A stretch of DNA of 64,000 nucleotides from Gammaproteobacteria bacterium (GTDB lineage: Bacteria > Pseudomonadota > Gammaproteobacteria > Steroidobacterales > Foliamicaceae): the NCBI GenBank assembly GCA_009844425.1, contig VYBN01000019.1:79260-143259 (forward strand), in the 5' to 3' direction. How positions within the stretch are numbered: the stretch's first letter is position 1; each line of letters begins with the position of its first letter. The position numbers were made by a program, and so were the translations under genes. The notes beneath the pieces were generated by a model. The model did no database searches. It saw only the letters and a program-made list of their open reading frames with translations, and was not told the DNA's origin. Positions 1 to 11,034 of this stretch are shown one piece after another.

Positions 1-201
1 ATCGCCGAGCGGGGGTTCGAGCCGGGCGTCGTGCGCCAGGTGCTCGACCGGGTGCGTAGAAGCGAATACAAGCGCCGGCAGGCGCCGCCGGGCGTGCGCG
101 TGACCCAGCGCGCCTTCGGCCGCGACTGGCGCTATCCGATCGTTTCCGGCTACCGCCCCTCCCGCCCGCAGCCTCACTCCTCCCTGCCGGGAGACGCATG
201 A
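1..201 (+). CDS. nadE: C-terminus of glutamine-dependent NAD+ synthetase (5' truncated by window)
   Basis: Frame 1 reads ...RRSEYKRRQAPPGVRVTQRAFGRDWRYPIVSGYRP..., typical NadE C-terminal motif; stop TGA 199-201. Confidence 0.8.
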   Translation: MAERGFEPGVVRQVLDRVRRSEYKRRQAPPGVRVTQRAFGRDWRYPIVSGYRPSRPQPHSSLPGDA

Positions 202-272
202 ACCCATCCATGGGGCTTGGTTCCGCCATCCATGGCTCACATACTCCCGGCAGGGAGGAGTGAGGCTGCGGG
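165..272. repeat. 29-bp perfect inverted repeat (arms 165-193 and 244-272) overlapping the nadE 3' end
   Basis: CCCGCAGCCTCACTCCTCCCTGCCGGGAG ... CTCCCGGCAGGGAGGAGTGAGGCTGCGGG. Confidence 0.85.
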
Positions 273-284
273 CTCAGGTTTCGT

Positions 285-848
285 TCAATCCCGGGGCAGG
301 ACCGAGGCCAGCCAGATCAGGGGCAGGCCGACGATGGCGGTGGGGTCCGTCGTCTCGAGCGCCTCGAGCAGCAGCGGTCCCGCGCCCTCGGCGCGAAACG
401 CCGCCGTGCAGTCGTAGGGTTCATCCAGGGCCAGATAGCGCTCAACCAGCGCCTGGTCCAGCGGCCGGAACCGCGCCACCGTCAGGTCGGTATGGGCGTG
501 AGCATTGCCCGCGGGGTCCAGGACGCACACGGCCGTGTGGAAACTGAGCGCCCTGCGGGAGAGTGACATCAGCATCGCTCGCGCCTGCTCCGCAGTGGGC
601 TGTTTGCCCACGGCGCGGCCGTCCAACTCGGCCAGCTGGTCCGCGCCGATGATCCACGCGCCGGCATGGCGCGGCGCTACCTCGCGGGCCTTTGCCTCGG
701 CCAGCCGCGCCGCCTGGTCGGGCGGGTTTTCGCCGGCGAGCGGACTTTCGTCGATGCCGGAGGGATCGGCCACGAAATCGCCGACCAGCCGTGAGAGCAA
801 CTGGCGCTTGTACGGTGATTGCGTCGCCAGTACCAGCTTTGAAGACAT
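285..848 (-). CDS. maf: Maf-family nucleotide pyrophosphatase
   Basis: MSSKLVLATQSPYKRQLLSRLV...; Maf signature and conserved position upstream of yceD-rpmF. Confidence 0.88.
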   Translation of the reverse strand: MSSKLVLATQSPYKRQLLSRLVGDFVADPSGIDESPLAGENPPDQAARLAEAKAREVAPRHAGAWIIGADQLAELDGRAVGKQPTAEQARAMLMSLSRRALSFHTAVCVLDPAGNAHAHTDLTVARFRPLDQALVERYLALDEPYDCTAAFRAEGAGPLLLEALETTDPTAIVGLPLIWLASVLPRD

Positions 849-871
849 GGAATCAGGGCTAACCCGCTGAA

Positions 872-900
872 TTGACAGCGTAAAGACAGCTTCCTATGAT
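872..900 (+). promoter_or_regulatory. Consensus-like sigma70 promoter for yceD-rpmF-plsX-fabH
   Basis: TTGACA (872-877), 17-nt spacer, TATGAT (895-900), upstream of the ATG at 963. Confidence 0.65.
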
Positions 901-962
901 AGCGGTGTCCGCTTCCTTCGTCATTTCCGTAAGTTCCGGGACACGACACTTGGGGCATCAGC

Positions 963-1472
963 GTGATTCAGCGTAACGTCATTGCATTTCGAAAGTTGCG
1001 TGAGTGGGCCGGCCGCCGCCATAGCGTGGAAACCACGTTTGACGTAGGCGACTCCGCGCGTCTGGCCGACCTGTGCCCGAGCAGCGGGCTGGCCGAGCGG
1101 CTGCACGCGAGCTGGTCTTTCGAATCGGGACTCGAGGGCTTTCCGCAGGTGCGCGTGCGAGCCGCCGGCGCCCTGGAGCTCAAATGCCAGCGCTGCCTGG
1201 CGCCGGTTCGGCTGCCCGTCGAGGTGGACTGCAAGCTCACCATCGTGGCCGGCGAAAACGAGATTCGGGAGGTCGCTTCGCCCTACGACACCGTGGTGGC
1301 CGGCCCGGGAGGGCTGGCGCTGGGTACAATATTGGAGGATGAGATATTGACCAGCTTGCCTCTGGCGCCCGTACACGATGGTTGCACGGTCTCGGGGGTA
1401 GCGGAAACCCACTCATCGCCGGATGCAAGAAGGCCGCTGGCTGGCCTCGGGGCACTGCTTCGGCAAGAGTAG
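963..1472 (+). CDS. yceD: YceD/DUF177 family protein
   Basis: ...LKCQRCLAPVRLPVE... CxxC motif; located directly before rpmF. Confidence 0.85.
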   Translation: MIQRNVIAFRKLREWAGRRHSVETTFDVGDSARLADLCPSSGLAERLHASWSFESGLEGFPQVRVRAAGALELKCQRCLAPVRLPVEVDCKLTIVAGENEIREVASPYDTVVAGPGGLALGTILEDEILTSLPLAPVHDGCTVSGVAETHSSPDARRPLAGLGALLRQE

Positions 1473-1511
1473 ATTTAACCGCACTTTGGGCCTGTTCCAA
1501 GGGGAATGACA

Positions 1512-1715
1512 ATGGCAGTTCAACAAAACCGCAAATCGCGCTCACGCCGGGACATGCGCCGGTCGCATCACGCGCTGGGCCGCCCGACGCTTTCCATGGA
1601 TCCCGAGACCGGCGAGTTGCACCGCCGCCACCACATTGCGCCCGACGGCTTCTATCGCGGGCGCGAGATCATTCCGCCACCCCCGGAGGCGGATGAGGAG
1701 GAGATGGAAGGCTGA
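1512..1715 (+). CDS. rpmF: 50S ribosomal protein L32
   Basis: [22 protein letters not shown]...[14 protein letters not shown]. Confidence 0.95.
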   Translation: MAVQQNRKSRSRRDMRRSHHALGRPTLSMDPETGELHRRHHIAPDGFYRGREIIPPPPEADEEEMEG

Positions 1716-1796
1716 CCCCGCGCCTTCGCGCCGGGCTGCGGCAATCGTGATTCTCAGGGCAGCGGTCGTTCGACCTGCGCCTGCCGGGCGTTTGCC

Positions 1797-2782
1797 ATGA
1801 GCAAGCTCGTAACGATAGCAGTGGACGCCATGAGCGGCGACCTGGGGTCGGCCGTGGCGGTGCGCGGCAGCCTGGAAATGCTCCGCAATCGCGAGGAATT
1901 GCGTTTGATCCTGGTGGGCGACGCGGATACCGTGCGGCGCAACCTGGGCCGGCTGGGCAAGGAGTCCAGGCGCGTGGAGATTCACCACGCCGAGCAGGTA
2001 GTGTCGATGGAGGATACGCCTTCCGAGGCCCTGCGGCGCAAGAAGCGCTCCTCGATGCGCGTGGCCCTGGAACTTGCCCGTTCCGGCGAGGCGCAGGCTT
2101 GTGTGAGCGCCGGCAATACCGGCGCCCTGATGGCGATCGGACGGCTGATCCTCAGGATGCTTCCCGGAATCGACCGGCCTGCCATCCTGGTCGCCCTGCC
2201 GACGCTCAGCGGCGCCTGCTACATGCTGGATCTGGGCGCCAACCCTGTGTGCACGCCCACCCACCTGCTGCAGTTCGCGGTGATGGGTTCGGTGATCGCC
2301 TCGATCAACAATGTCGAGAACCCGGCGATCCGATTGCTGAACAACGGCGAAGAAGACATCAAGGGCATAGAGACGGTGCAGGCCGCCGGCGCCCTGCTCA
2401 GCGACAGCCATCTCAACTATCACGGCTTCGTGGAACCGAACGACGTATTCAAGCACCGCGCGGACGTCGTGGTGTGCGATGGATTTACCGGAAATATCGC
2501 GCTCAAGACGATGGAGGGTTCGGCGCAGTTCGTATACGCGCAGATGAAGTCGTATTTCCAGACCGGATGGCTCAGCCGCGCCTACGGGCTGGCGTGCTGG
2601 CCCTTTCTCTACACCATCCAGAAAAGGCTGGATCCGAACCGCCACAACGGGGCCGCCCTGGTAGGGCTGAACGGTATCGTGATCAAGAGCCATGGCGCCA
2701 GCAACGAGGTCGGCTGGCAGCAGGCCATACAGCTGGCCATGCGCGAGGTGGCGAAAGGTTTGAATGAGCGGATCCAGGGCGT

Positions 2783-2804
<22 letters not shown>
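1797..2804 (+). CDS. plsX: Phosphate acyltransferase PlsX
   Basis: IAVDAMSGDLGS..., SAGNTGALMAIG, VVCDGFTGNIALKTMEG, VGLNGIVIKSHG. Confidence 0.95.
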
Positions 2805-3789
<985 letters not shown>

Positions 3790-3790
<1 letters not shown>

Positions 3791-4731
3791 TGCGAATCAC
3801 GTCTTTCGGGCTCACTGTCCTGCTTGCCGGGACTTTCGCCGTCCTTCCCGCCGGCGCGGAGACTTTCCTGCTGCCGTCGCCGGCCGCGACCGTTGTGGGC
3901 GAATCGCACTGGATCAACGCCGACCGCCGCGAGTCGCTGCTGGATGCGGCACGGCGCAACGGCCTGGGTTTCTTCGACATGAAGCAGGCCAATCCCGACG
4001 TGGATATGTGGGTGCCCAGGGACGGTGCGCGGGTGCTGCTGCCGACTTCCTTCATTCTGCCGAATGCCCGGCGCCGCGGCGTGGTCGTTAACATCGCCGA
4101 GTACCGCCTGTATTTCTACCATGAGCGTGACGGGCAGGACATGGTGGCGACCTTCCCGATCAGTATCGGGCGCATGGACTGGCAGACCCCGCTGGGGGAC
4201 TGGAGAGTCACGCGCAAGCGGACCCGCCCCACCTGGCGTCCGCCCAAGTCCATAATCGCCGAGTACGCCGCCGATGGCGAAGTTCTGCCGCCGGTCGTTC
4301 CACCCGGGCCGGACAATCCCCTCGGCGACTACGCGATCAATCTTTCCGCGCCGGGTTACCTGATCCACGGGACCAACAAGCCGCGCGGGGTCGGCATGCA
4401 GGTGACGCACGGCTGCCTGCGGATGCTCCCCGAAGACATCGAGTGGCTGTTTCCGCAGGTTCCCACCGGACTGCCGGTGACCATCGTCAATCAACCGGTC
4501 AAGATTGGCTGGCGTGACGGCCGGCTGTACCTCGAGGCGCATCCCGCGCTGGAGGACCGCGGGGCGGAAGAGATCGACAGTCTGATCGAGCGGATCAGCG
4601 CTTCTGCGCAAGCGGCGCGGGTCGCTCTGGACGTCCAGTCGATGCGCCGGGTACTGATCGAGCGCCGCGGCGTTCCAACGCCGATATCGCTTTCCCGGGA
4701 GCAGGTTCAGGCCGCAGCCGTCGGGCGCTGA
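3790..4731 (+). CDS. L,D-transpeptidase (YkuD/ErfK family)
   Basis: IHGTNKPRGVGMQVTHGCLRMLPEDIEWLF: the H-x-CLRM catalytic motif. Confidence 0.9.
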
Positions 4732-4875
4732 TACCGGCTTTCCCCCGGGCGTCCCGACCGGGGCTTTTCAGCCTCGGAAACGCCCCGATCTCTTGCAATT
4801 TCCGGCGGGCTGGGCGAATATACGCGGGTGCGCTGGTACAGGCGCGCTTTACATGCCGAGAACCCGAGGACCTTC

Positions 4876-5193
4876 ATGAAAAAGACCAGACTTGTTGTTG
4901 CTCTGCTCGGAGCACCGGCGGTCGCGGTAGCCATGTCCGGCTGCTGCACCGCGGGCATGGACGAAATGGCCGCCAAGATCGATTCCAGCGCTGCTGCTAT
5001 GGGCAGCAGACTGTCTGCCCTTGAGGGCAGGATCGGCGATCTGGAAGCGGCCCAGCGTCAGACTGCTGCCGAAGTGGAGCGGGCGAGCGTGACTGCCGAA
5101 CGTGCGGCTGAGGCGGCTGCGGAGGCGAGTGCCTCGGCGGACGCGACCAGCGAACGCATGGACCGCATGTTCGAGCAAAGCCAGCAGAAATAA
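4876..5193 (+). CDS. Small Lpp/OprI-like coiled-coil lipoprotein
   Basis: Signal peptide with lipobox-like ...AMSGC, then a heptad-rich Ala coiled coil (105 aa); ATG internal to ORF 4828..5193. Confidence 0.65.
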   Translation: MKKTRLVVALLGAPAVAVAMSGCCTAGMDEMAAKIDSSAAAMGSRLSALEGRIGDLEAAQRQTAAEVERASVTAERAAEAAAEASASADATSERMDRMFEQSQQK

Positions 5194-5205
5194 TCTTACC
5201 GACGT

Positions 5206-5246
5206 AAGGCGGCCGCGATAGCAGATCACGGCCGCCTTGCTCTTTT
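5206..5246 (+). terminator. Rho-independent terminator after the lipoprotein gene
   Basis: 10-bp perfect stem AAGGCGGCCG/CGGCCGCCTT followed by GCTCTTTT. Confidence 0.8.
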
Positions 5247-5344
5247 CGGCGCCGGTTGAACAGCCCGTCCGGGCCTTCCGGGACCTTCAGTTACTCCGCG
5301 CATTTCACAATCCGCGGTCAGTAACTCCTCTCTTCCAACTCCAC

Positions 5345-5406
5345 GAGCGAGGGCATGTCCCTCGCAGCGTCGCGCCTTCGCCGGAGGACGGGGCGTCCTC
5401 TCTCCC
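5345..5406. repeat. Paired extragenic palindromes (divergent member of REP-like family)
   Basis: GAGCGAGGGCATGTCCCTCGC and GGAGGACGGGGCGTCCTC. Confidence 0.5.
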
Positions 5407-5437
5407 AGGCCAGGCATGGGACGTCCTTCCGCCCAGG

Positions 5438-6646
5438 CTACTGGCCGATGAGGCGGTTCATTTCGAAGATCGGCATCAGTATGGACAGCACGATCAGCAG
5501 CACGAATCCCCCCACCAGCATGATCAGTACCGGTTGCAGCAGCGAGGTCAGGGTGTTGATGCGCGCCGACAGTTCCCGTTCCTGGGTTTCCGCCGCGCGG
5601 CCAAGCAGTTGATGCAATTCGCCGCTGGCCTCGCCGCTGGCGATAAGCTGGATGCAAAGCGGCGGAAACAGCCCGTTGCGGTCCAGCGCCTCGGCGGCCG
5701 ATTTGCCTTCGCTGACTTCCCGGGCCGCGTCCATCGCGGCCTGGCGCATGGGCAGATTGGTCAGCATGCGCGCAGCCACCCGCAAGGACTCCCAGACGGA
5801 GACGCCGGCATCGGTTAGCGTGGAAAGCGACTGCATCAGGCGGGCCGAATTCAGTTCGCGGGAAAGTGCGCCGAACAGCGGAGTGCGCAGGAGCAGCCGG
5901 TGCAACTTCAGGCGCGCCGCGGGAAGGCGCAGCGCCCGGGCGAGAAGACCGCAGCCCGCGGCGGCCGCCAACAGCGCCAGCCAGCCCCAGGCGCGGGCAA
6001 AATCGCTTACTGTGATCAGTACGCGCGTCAGACGCGGCAGTTCCACGCCGCTGTCGACGAATACCGGGGTAACCTGCGGCACGACATAGACCAGCATCAG
6101 GCTCACGATCGCCAGGCTGAAGACGGTGAGCACCATCGGGTAGGCCAGGGCCGCCCGTACCTGCTGGCGCAGCGCCTGGCGTTTCTCGAAGTGCTCGGCC
6201 AGCCGCTCCAGCACTTCCTCCAGGCGGCCGATCCGTTCGCCGGCGCCGACCGTGGCGACGAGCAATTCCGGGAACGCGCGACGCGACGCGTCAAGGGCCT
6301 CGGCGAAGCTGTAGCCTTCCTGCACGCGGGCCCGCATGCCCACGAGGACTTCGCTGTGACGAGAGCGCTGGGCGGCCAGCGCGTTGAGGGCCGCGTCCAG
6401 CGGCAGTCCGCCGCGCAGCAGCGTGGCAAGCTGGCGGGTCAGCTGCGCCAGGGCCTCGCTGCCGAGTGCGCGCCGTTTACCGAGCCGGAAGCGACTGGCG
6501 ATACCGGGCCTCGCCGGCCGCACCTGGAGCGGCCGCAAGCCCTGCTCGCGCAACAGGCCGCGCACATGGCGCGGGTTGTCTCCTTCGACGGTGCCGCGCC
6601 TGCGTCGGCCGGCCTCGTCCAGCGCGGCGAAACTCCATTGGGCCAC
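5438..6646 (-). CDS. gspF: Type II secretion inner-membrane protein GspF
   Basis: LTRQLATLLRGGLPLDAALNAL..., NLPMRQAAMDAAREVSEG, SGEASGELHQLLGRAAE. Confidence 0.93.
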   Translation of the reverse strand: MAQWSFAALDEAGRRRRGTVEGDNPRHVRGLLREQGLRPLQVRPARPGIASRFRLGKRRALGSEALAQLTRQLATLLRGGLPLDAALNALAAQRSRHSEVLVGMRARVQEGYSFAEALDASRRAFPELLVATVGAGERIGRLEEVLERLAEHFEKRQALRQQVRAALAYPMVLTVFSLAIVSLMLVYVVPQVTPVFVDSGVELPRLTRVLITVSDFARAWGWLALLAAAAGCGLLARALRLPAARLKLHRLLLRTPLFGALSRELNSARLMQSLSTLTDAGVSVWESLRVAARMLTNLPMRQAAMDAAREVSEGKSAAEALDRNGLFPPLCIQLIASGEASGELHQLLGRAAETQERELSARINTLTSLLQPVLIMLVGGFVLLIVLSILMPIFEMNRLIGQ

Positions 6647-6658
6647 CGGGGACCCGCC

Positions 6659-8125
6659 CTAATCCTCGCTGGTAACGCGCATTACCTCTTCCAGCGAGGT
6701 AATGCCCTTGCGCACCTTGTCCAGTCCATTCGATCGAAGCGCCGGCGTGCTCCTCCGGACTTCCTCCTCCAGTTGCTGTTCCGGCGCTCCGTCGTGTATG
6801 AGTTTGCGCAAACGGTCGTCGACGCGGACCAGCTCATAAATTCCGGTGCGGCCCCGGTACCCGCCGCCATCCGCTGAGGCGACCGTCCCGGGGCGGTAGA
6901 GCGTCGGCGCCTCGCGAGAACTCGTTCCCAGCAGCCCGCACTCGTATTCTCCCGGCGAATACGCCTCGTACGTTTCCGGATCGAGCCGGCGCACCAGTCG
7001 CTGCGCCAGGATGCCCTGCAGGCTGGAGGAAATCAGAAAGGGCTCCAGCCCCATGTCGCGCAGCCGGGTCACCGCTCCCACCGCAGTGTTGGTGTGCAGG
7101 GTGGAGAAAACCAGGTGCCCCGTAAGGCTGGCGCGTACGGCGATTTCCGCCGTCTCCAGGTCACGGATCTCGCCCACCATGACGACGTCGGGATCCTGGC
7201 GCAGGATCGCGCGCAGACCGCGGGCGAAGGTCAGGCCCACACGGGTATTGACCTGAGTCTGGCCGACGCCGTCCAGGTAGTACTCGACCGGGTCTTCCAC
7301 CGTCATGATGTTGCGCGTGCTGTCGTTGATCCGCTCCAGCGCCGCGTACAGCGTGGTGGTCTTGCCCGACCCCGTGGGGCCGGTGACCAGCACGATCCCG
7401 TGCGGGCGCTGAATGAGCTGCTCCATGTGCTCAAGCGTCCCCGCGTCCATGCCCAGCGATTCGAGGTCCAGCCTGCCGGACTGCTTGTCCAGCAGCCGCA
7501 GCACCACGCGCTCGCCGTGGATGCCGGGCAGCGTGGAAACCCGCACGTCCACCGCGCGGCCCGCGATGCGCAGGGAAATGCGGCCGTCCTGCGGCAAGCG
7601 TTTCTCGGCGATATCCAGGTCAGCCATGACCTTGGCGCGCGAGATCACCAGCGGGCTCAGTCCCCGGCGGAGCTTCAGCGTTTCGCGAAGCACGCCGTCG
7701 ACGCGAAAGCGCACGTTCAGGTTGAACTCGCCCGGCTCCAGGTGCACGTCGGAGGCGCCGGTCCGGATCGCGGACGCCAGCACCGCGTTCAGCAGCCGGA
7801 TGATCGGGGCGTCGTTCTCGCTGTCGAGCAGGTCGGAAGGAGCCGGAAGCTCCCGCGCCAGCGCGCCCAGTTCGGTGTCCTCGCCCAGGTCTTCGGCAAT
7901 CGACAGCGCGCTGTCGGCGCCGCTTTCGTAACGCGCCCTCAGGCGGCGGTCGAATTCTTCCGCGTCGATCAGTTTCGGCCGCAACGGCCGGCGCGCGACG
8001 CGGCCGGCCTCGGCCAGCCCGGCCAGCCCGGCGCCGGCCCGGACCAGCGCGATCAGTTCACCATCCGGTCCCGGCGCAAGCAGCACCCCATGGCGCTGCG
8101 CGAAGCTGAAGGGCAGGGCGTTCAA
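6659..8125 (-). CDS. gspE: Type II secretion ATPase GspE
   Basis: Walker A VTGPTGSGKTTTLYAAL; Asp/His boxes; lacks an obvious zinc tetra-Cys. Confidence 0.93.
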   Translation of the reverse strand: MNALPFSFAQRHGVLLAPGPDGELIALVRAGAGLAGLAEAGRVARRPLRPKLIDAEEFDRRLRARYESGADSALSIAEDLGEDTELGALARELPAPSDLLDSENDAPIIRLLNAVLASAIRTGASDVHLEPGEFNLNVRFRVDGVLRETLKLRRGLSPLVISRAKVMADLDIAEKRLPQDGRISLRIAGRAVDVRVSTLPGIHGERVVLRLLDKQSGRLDLESLGMDAGTLEHMEQLIQRPHGIVLVTGPTGSGKTTTLYAALERINDSTRNIMTVEDPVEYYLDGVGQTQVNTRVGLTFARGLRAILRQDPDVVMVGEIRDLETAEIAVRASLTGHLVFSTLHTNTAVGAVTRLRDMGLEPFLISSSLQGILAQRLVRRLDPETYEAYSPGEYECGLLGTSSREAPTLYRPGTVASADGGGYRGRTGIYELVRVDDRLRKLIHDGAPEQQLEEEVRRSTPALRSNGLDKVRKGITSLEEVMRVTSED

Positions 8126-10074
8126 TCCGAATCGGAGCTGTCGGCGTCTTCGGTCCCGGCCTTGTCCTCGTCCTCGTCCTCTTCGCCGAGACTGAAGGCA
8201 TCCTCAAGTTCGGGCATTTGCGTGCTGCCTCCCGAGAACGTCTGCGCGAGTTGCTGGCGGCGCAGATAGTCGTACTTGACGTTGGTGGCCGCGTCCGCCT
8301 GGGCCGAGTCGCGCAGGATGGTGGGGCGGATGAACAGCATCAGGTTGGTCTTCTCGCGGGTCTGGCCGCTGGCGCGGAACAGCGCGCCGATCAGCGGAAG
8401 GCTGCCCAGCACCGGCACGGACTGGCGACTCTCCCGGATCTTGTCCTGGATCAGTCCTCCAAGCACCAGCGTTCCTCCGTCTTCGACGATCACCGCCGTC
8501 TTCAATTCGCGGGTATTGGTTACCAGGTCCACGGCGCCCGCCACCGACGGCGCCAGTTCGGACAGCGTCTGGTCGATCTCCAGCCGCACCGCGTCGCCCT
8601 GGTTGATTCTCGGCGTGATCGTGAGCGTGAGGCCGATGTCATTGCGGCCCACGGTCGTGAACGGCCGGATCTGACCTTCCGCGCTGCTGGGGTTGATGCC
8701 GGAACTGGCATAGCTGCCGGTGATGAAGGGCACGTTCTGGCCCACGTTGATCGTGGCCTCCTGGTTGTCCAGCGTAACCACCATCGGGGTGCCGAGGATA
8801 TTGGAGCCGGCCGTGTTCTCCACGGCGCTGATCAGCGCCGCGAAGCTCAGTCCGTCGTCGCGCACGCGCCCGACCGCGAAGCCGGCGCCGGGGCCCAACG
8901 CTTCCGCCGCCACCGACCGGCCCTGGTCGGCGCCGGAGAGGGACCCGGCCACCAGTTCGCGCAAGCTGGTCCCCGAGGCCGGAAAATCGGTGCTGCCCAG
9001 CACCCGCTGAGGGTCGTAGGCGGCCCAGTTGACGCCGAGCTGGTTGGCCCGGTCCGCGCCGACCTCGGCGATCAGGACCTCGACCAGCACCTGCGCGCGC
9101 CGGATGTCGAGCTGATCGACCACGGAAAGCATCTGTCGCATCGTGGCCGGCGGCGCGTCCATGATCAGAGCGTTGGTCGCAACGTCGGCAGTCACCAGCA
9201 CCCGCTTGTCGTCGGTGCCCTCATCCTGGAACTGTGCCGAGAGTTGCGCCGCAAGGTTTTCGGAATCCGCGTAATTCAGGTAACGAACGCGAGTGTCGCC
9301 GCCTTCAACCGGAGGCGCATCCAGGTGCGCGACCAGGGCTCTCAGTTCCAGGCGCCGATTCTGCTCGCCGCCCAGCAGCACGCTGTTGGTGCGGTCGTCC
9401 GCTACGGCCAGGTTGAAGGCGGTGTCCGCTCCCACCGCCATTTCATTCAGAACACGAACGACGTCACGCGCGCTGGCGTGTTCCAGCGGAATCACTTCCA
9501 CGGGCCGGCCGTTCTTCCGGTCGATGCGCCCGATTACGCGCGCCACCTTGTTTACGTTGGAGCCGCGGTCGGAGAGGATCAGGACATTCGTGGGCGGGTG
9601 GGCCGCCACATGCGCGCCGGGCGACATCATCGGGCGGACGATCGGCACCAGGCCCTGGGCATCCACGTTGGTTACGGGCAGAACGAGGGTCTGAAGTTCG
9701 TCGTTCTCCGATGACTCCGGGCCGGCGCCGGCAAGGATCCGCATGGTGCGGTCCGGTGACAGGCGGATGACCGGCCCCGAGGGCACGGCGACGATGCCGT
9801 GCGCGCTCAGCATCGAAAGGAAGGCCTGGTAGTAGGCTTCGGGGGACAACGGCTGCGATCCGAAAAGATTGACCTTCCTGTCCGCGCCCACCAGGGGATC
9901 GATCACGAAGTTCCTGCCGGTAGCTTCGGCAACGGCCTCCACCACCTCCTGCAGGTCCGTGTTGCGGTAGTTCAGACGGACCGTGTCCTGCTGCGCCGAT
10001 ACCGCGCCGGCGAGCAGCAGAGCAGCCGCCGGCCACCGCCGGACAGGTTTCTTTCGGATGGGACTCATCTGCAT
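8122..10074 (-). CDS. gspD: Type II secretion secretin GspD
   Basis: Repeated N-domains plus the secretin domain VPVLGSLPLIGALFR, LMLFIRPTILRD. Confidence 0.95.
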   Translation of the reverse strand: MQMSPIRKKPVRRWPAAALLLAGAVSAQQDTVRLNYRNTDLQEVVEAVAEATGRNFVIDPLVGADRKVNLFGSQPLSPEAYYQAFLSMLSAHGIVAVPSGPVIRLSPDRTMRILAGAGPESSENDELQTLVLPVTNVDAQGLVPIVRPMMSPGAHVAAHPPTNVLILSDRGSNVNKVARVIGRIDRKNGRPVEVIPLEHASARDVVRVLNEMAVGADTAFNLAVADDRTNSVLLGGEQNRRLELRALVAHLDAPPVEGGDTRVRYLNYADSENLAAQLSAQFQDEGTDDKRVLVTADVATNALIMDAPPATMRQMLSVVDQLDIRRAQVLVEVLIAEVGADRANQLGVNWAAYDPQRVLGSTDFPASGTSLRELVAGSLSGADQGRSVAAEALGPGAGFAVGRVRDDGLSFAALISAVENTAGSNILGTPMVVTLDNQEATINVGQNVPFITGSYASSGINPSSAEGQIRPFTTVGRNDIGLTLTITPRINQGDAVRLEIDQTLSELAPSVAGAVDLVTNTRELKTAVIVEDGGTLVLGGLIQDKIRESRQSVPVLGSLPLIGALFRASGQTREKTNLMLFIRPTILRDSAQADAATNVKYDYLRRQQLAQTFSGGSTQMPELEDAFSLGEEDEDEDKAGTEDADSSDSD

Positions 10075-10078
10075 ACCC

Positions 10079-10915
10079 TCACATGGCCAGCAGGCCGAAG
10101 TTTCCGCTTCCCACGGCTATTTCCAACTGTTCCCCGCCGCGCAGTACCGTGAGCATCATATCGTTTCCGCCGCTCATTTCCCGCCGGGCCTGCGCCAGGT
10201 TGTCCGGGTCGAAGGCAATGCCGTTGACCGCGACCAGGAGGTCGCCCGGTAACAGTCCCAGGCTGTCGAACCATGCCCTGCGCGAGCGGGGGGAAAGCCG
10301 GTAGCCTTCCATTCTGCCGTCGGCATTCATGACCGGCTCCATGTTGATCAGTTGCGATAGCGTCTCCCGCGGAAGTGTCAGCAAATCGTCGCTGACGCCG
10401 CCCGCGCCGGACCAGATCGGACTTCGGCTCCGGCTCGGCGACCCGCTCCCGCTCACGGCCGGAGCCAGGCCGCTGAGCGGGAGACGCAGCGTATCGGCGC
10501 CCCTGCGAAGCAGTACTTCATTCGGCCGCACTTCCTGTAAAAGGATGCCGGAAGCCACGGTGTCGCCAAGGAAGTAGGTCTCCGAAACCCCGCCGGTTTC
10601 AATAATGGCGTGCGCCAGTTTCCTGTTGGCCGTGGCCACCACGCCGGTGAGGCGAAAGTTGCCGTTACGAATCACGGAAGGCGCCTGTTTTGCATTGCCG
10701 CGCTTAGCAGGCAGGCCGAAGAGCCTGTTGCCGGGCGCGCCCTGGCCGGTCTCCCGCTCTGAAGCCGCGGGGCGGACGCCTGTTGCGGACGGCGGCTCGA
10801 ACTGCGCCATGCCCCAGCCGGTCAGCGCGATTTCCACCAGCAGCCACGCCGCTGCGCCCATCAGCGCGAGTGCCGGCAAGCGCCGAAGCAGTCTGCCGCT
10901 ATTCTCGAAACTCAT
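10079..10915 (-). CDS. gspC: Type II secretion protein GspC (with PDZ-like C-terminus)
   Basis: Single N-terminal TM, HR-like domain, ...LGLLPGDLLVAVNGIAFDP...; start of gspCDEF. Confidence 0.85.
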   Translation of the reverse strand: MSFENSGRLLRRLPALALMGAAAWLLVEIALTGWGMAQFEPPSATGVRPAASERETGQGAPGNRLFGLPAKRGNAKQAPSVIRNGNFRLTGVVATANRKLAHAIIETGGVSETYFLGDTVASGILLQEVRPNEVLLRRGADTLRLPLSGLAPAVSGSGSPSRSRSPIWSGAGGVSDDLLTLPRETLSQLINMEPVMNADGRMEGYRLSPRSRRAWFDSLGLLPGDLLVAVNGIAFDPDNLAQARREMSGGNDMMLTVLRGGEQLEIAVGSGNFGLLAM

Positions 10916-10969
10916 GCGAAATATCCACGCTTGCGCCGCATTTTTGCAGGGAGATTGTGATAACTTTAC

Positions 10970-11034
10970 GGCATTATTCCAGATGCCATGAAGGCATCAT
11001 TCCGGATGCCAGAAAAGGCATAATCCCGCATGCC
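10970..11034. repeat. Three tandem palindromic repeats, consensus GGCATnATTCCgGATGCC
   Basis: Units start at 10970, 10993 and 11017; the last overlaps the first clpS ATG. Confidence 0.75.

Noticed and set aside
8218-9714. 498-aa plus-strand ORF opposite gspD
   Set aside because: Antisense to a clear secretin gene.
10970-11034. Possible mini-CRISPR upstream of clpS
   Set aside because: Spacing is 5-6 nt between short palindromes; no unique spacers.
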